Shown piece by piece: positions 7,891 to 9,311 of a stretch of DNA of 9,311 nucleotides (positions are counted from its first letter, which is position 1; each line of letters begins with the position of its first letter). The translations under genes were made by a program, and so were the position numbers. The stretch covers positions 1 to 9,311 of the forward strand of contig JAFYWE010000161.1 of NCBI GenBank assembly GCA_017558165.1. The letters run 5' to 3'. Under the pieces are notes generated by a model. That model had not been told where the DNA came from, made no database searches, and saw only the letters and a program-made list of their open reading frames with translations. Source of the DNA: Bacteroidaceae bacterium. Its GTDB lineage: Bacteria > Bacteroidota > Bacteroidia > Bacteroidales > Bacteroidaceae.

Positions 7891-7900
7891 AACAGCTTCT
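7877..7900. repeat. Tandem 12-nt direct repeat at the right end of the MITE-like segment
   Basis: TAAACAGCTTCT occurs twice head to tail (7877-7888 and 7889-7900). The first copy belongs to the right inverted repeat and the second lies just outside it. A third, inverted copy is in the left repeat (7696-7714). This could be a duplicated element end or local slippage. It ends 12 nt before the ilvA -7 box. Confidence 0.8.
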
Positions 7901-7912
7901 AAGAATTTGTTG

Positions 7913-7920
7913 TAATTTTG
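7913..7920 (+). promoter_or_regulatory. ilvA -7 box
   Basis: TAATTTTG matches the Bacteroidales -7 consensus TAnnTTTG exactly. The expected -33 position (about 7889-7892) reads TAAA and falls inside the tandem repeat, so that box is weak. Initiation near 7927 would give a leader of about 63 nt. It would also exclude the more upstream in-frame ATG at 7918 as a start. Confidence 0.5.
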
Positions 7921-7927
7921 TACGGAT

Positions 7928-7950
7928 ATATGCGCGCATACCGCGCATGT
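7928..7950 (+). promoter_or_regulatory. GC-rich hairpin at the 5' end of the ilvA leader
   Basis: ATGCGCG (7930-7936) pairs perfectly with CGCGCAT (7942-7948) around a 5-nt loop, and the stem extends by one wobble and one A-T pair. It sits almost exactly at the predicted transcript start, so it may stabilise the 5' end of the mRNA. No U tract follows, so it is not a terminator. It is followed by a 7-codon open frame (MNKKKTY, 7952-7975) that is not rich in branched-chain residues, so classical attenuation is unlikely. Confidence 0.45.
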
Positions 7951-7989
7951 CATGAACAAGAAAAAGACATATTAAAAAGTAAAAGCCGT

Positions 7990-9186
7990 ATGCTTACATT
8001 AGACAAAATCTACCATGCATCGTATGTCCTTAAGGACGTAATCCGTCGCACAGAGCTCATTCCGGCTCCATATCTGAACAAGAAGGGCAACATCTTCATC
8101 AAGCCCGAGAACCTGCAGCTGACCGGTTCGTTCAAGGTTCGCGGTTCATACTACAAGATTTCACAGCTCTCGGCCGAGGAGAAGGCAAAGGGCGTTATCG
8201 CCTGTTCGGCAGGAAACCACGCCCAGGGCGTTGCATTGGCCGCGACAAAGAACGGCATCAAGTCTACAATCTGCCTGCCCGACTGTGCGCCAATCTCAAA
8301 GGTTGAGGCAACGAGAGGCTATGGAGCAGAGATTTGCCTTGTAGAAGGTGTTTATGACGATGCTTACAAGCGCGCAATTGAACTGCGCGACGAGATGGGC
8401 TACACATTCATCCACCCATTCGACGATATCGACGTAATCGCAGGCCAGGGAACCATCGGCCTCGAGCTCATCGACCAGATGAAGGATGTAGAGGTTGTAG
8501 TTGTACCCATCGGCGGTGGAGGACTCATCTCAGGTGTTGCATTCGCATTGAAATCACTGAACCCGAACATAAAGGTATATGGCGTACAGGCAGCCGGTGC
8601 TCCAAGCATGAAGAACTCAGTCGAGCACAAGCAGATCGAACGTCTTGACTCAGTCTCAACAATTGCCGACGGTATTGCAGTGAAACAGCCCGGCGAGAAC
8701 ACATTCGAATTCTGCAGCAAATATGTTGACGGCATTGTAACCGTTACCGACGACGAGGTCTCATCAGCCATCCTTTCAATGCTCGAGCACCAGAAGATCA
8801 TAACAGAGGGTGCAGGCGCCGTAGCGGCCGCAGCAGTAATGTTCGACAAGGTTCCAGTTGAGGGAAAGAACGCTATCTGCGTCGTATCGGGCGGTAACAT
8901 TGACGTGAATATCCTTGACCGCGTAATCAAGCGTGGCCTCTTCACATCGGGCCGTTCAGCACTCCTCAAGGTTGAGCTTCTTGACAAACCAGGTCAGCTG
9001 GCACAGGTCTCAAAGATCATTGCCGACCTTGGCGGCAACGTAATCGGCGTACACCACGAGCGCACAAACGCCAACACAGGCGTGACTGGTTGCTGGATAC
9101 GCATAGAACTCGAGACACGTAATTTCGAGCACATCAGCAAGATTAAGACTGCGTTGATTGATGCCGGTTTCAGAATTTTGGATTAA
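7990..9186 (+). CDS. ilvA: Threonine ammonia-lyase (threonine dehydratase), single ACT domain form
   Basis: IlvA deaminates L-threonine to 2-oxobutanoate, the first step to isoleucine, using PLP in the cytosol. With the start at 7990 the protein has 398 residues. Visible features are the PLP lysine in GSFKVRG (K49), SAGNHAQG (73-80), the phosphate-binding loop GGGGL (175-179), EGAGAVAAAA (273-282) and the SGGNID segment (300-305). One C-terminal ACT-type regulatory domain covers about 325-398 (VELLDKPGQLAQVSKIIADLGGNV). The length fits the shorter one-ACT class; E. coli IlvA is about 514 residues with two ACT-like units. The frame is open back to ATGs at 7918 and 7930. I choose 7990 because the protein then begins MLTLDKIYHASYVLKDVIRRTEL, as in Bacteroidales relatives I recall, and because the -7 box overlaps the 7918 start. 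ridA follows after 20 nt, suggesting one operon. Confidence 0.96.
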   Translation: MLTLDKIYHASYVLKDVIRRTELIPAPYLNKKGNIFIKPENLQLTGSFKVRGSYYKISQLSAEEKAKGVIACSAGNHAQGVALAATKNGIKSTICLPDCAPISKVEATRGYGAEICLVEGVYDDAYKRAIELRDEMGYTFIHPFDDIDVIAGQGTIGLELIDQMKDVEVVVVPIGGGGLISGVAFALKSLNPNIKVYGVQAAGAPSMKNSVEHKQIERLDSVSTIADGIAVKQPGENTFEFCSKYVDGIVTVTDDEVSSAILSMLEHQKIITEGAGAVAAAAVMFDKVPVEGKNAICVVSGGNIDVNILDRVIKRGLFTSGRSALLKVELLDKPGQLAQVSKIIADLGGNVIGVHHERTNANTGVTGCWIRIELETRNFEHISKIKTALIDAGFRILD

Positions 9187-9206
9187 TCATTTAAATACAA
9201 ATAACT

Positions 9207-9311
9207 ATGTTGAAGAAAGTTTATACAAGCAACGCCCCTGAGGCTATCGGCCCATACTCACAGGCCATCATCTGCGGTAACATGTTGTTCACATCAGGCC
9301 AGGTACCCATC
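9207..9311 (+). CDS. ridA: RidA family 2-iminobutanoate/2-iminopropanoate deaminase (5' part only)
   Basis: The first 35 codons are present, and the gene continues past the window edge. The N terminus carries the hallmark of the RidA/YjgF/YER057c family: SNAPEAIGPYSQAI (residues 8-21) followed by LFTSGQVPI (27-35). Full family members have about 125-130 residues, so roughly three quarters is missing. RidA hydrolyses the reactive enamine/imine released by PLP enzymes such as IlvA, giving 2-oxobutanoate plus ammonia and protecting other PLP enzymes. Its start lies 20 nt after the ilvA stop with no terminator between, so co-transcription with ilvA is likely. Confidence 0.93.
   Translation, partial: MLKKVYTSNAPEAIGPYSQAIICGNMLFTSGQVPI

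Larger units (their letters stand above)
7521..7989. other. 469-nt non-coding region between divergent genes
   Basis: No credible gene is present. Nearest the secreted-protein gene are two small inverted repeats: GCGG/CCGC (7523-7538) directly before its start, and CAAAAGA/TCTTTTG (7538-7544 and 7551-7557). I found no convincing -33/-7 pair for that gene. Positions 7638-7690 show nothing recognisable. Positions 7696-7900 hold the inverted-repeat segment and tandem repeat annotated separately. The rest is the ilvA promoter and leader. The central part is very A/T-rich apart from a GC-rich hairpin at 7772-7785. Confidence 0.6.

Overview
The window looks like chromosomal DNA of a Bacteroidales bacterium (Bacteroidota). 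The main evidence is: TTTG / TAnnTTTG (-33/-7) promoter motifs with the roughly 20-nt spacing of this phylum; two secreted proteins ending in type IX secretion (T9SS type A) sorting domains; A-rich translation starts with little Shine-Dalgarno signal; and MiaA and single-ACT IlvA sequences of the Bacteroidales type. I cannot name the genus. The T9SS tails fit Prevotellaceae-like or similar lineages better than a lineage without T9SS.

Layout from left to right. (1) Positions 1-894 (-) hold the tRNA dimethylallyltransferase gene miaA, cut off near its 3' end by the window edge. (2) Positions 1117-4932 (-) hold a 1271-residue exported GH85 endo-beta-N-acetylglucosaminidase with accessory beta domains, a LamG-like module and a T9SS tail, closed by a strong intrinsic terminator. 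(3) Divergent from it, 5216-5884 (+) encodes a Crp/Fnr-family regulator without the usual cAMP or Fe-S ligands. (4) tRNA-Arg(UCU) lies at 6040-6113 (+), with a good Bacteroidales promoter and an 18-bp terminator hairpin. (5) Convergent to the tRNA, 6180-7520 (-) encodes a secreted protein of unknown function with a T9SS-like tail. (6) The non-coding stretch 7521-7989 contains a MITE-like segment bounded by 19-nt inverted repeats, a 12-nt tandem repeat, then the ilvA promoter and a leader hairpin. (7) ilvA (7990-9186, +) is followed after 20 nt by the start of ridA, which runs off the right edge.

Functionally the window mixes housekeeping functions (tRNA modification, a tRNA, isoleucine biosynthesis with its imine-detoxifying partner RidA) with surface or secreted functions. 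The GH85 enzyme would release N-glycans from glycoproteins. It is not accompanied here by SusC/SusD or other glycosidases, so it is not part of a visible polysaccharide utilization locus. Its divergent Crp/Fnr neighbour is the only local candidate regulator. I see no CRISPR array, intact insertion sequence, prophage or defence system. The least explained items are the MITE-like repeat before ilvA, the unknown T9SS cargo protein and the GH85/Crp divergent pair.
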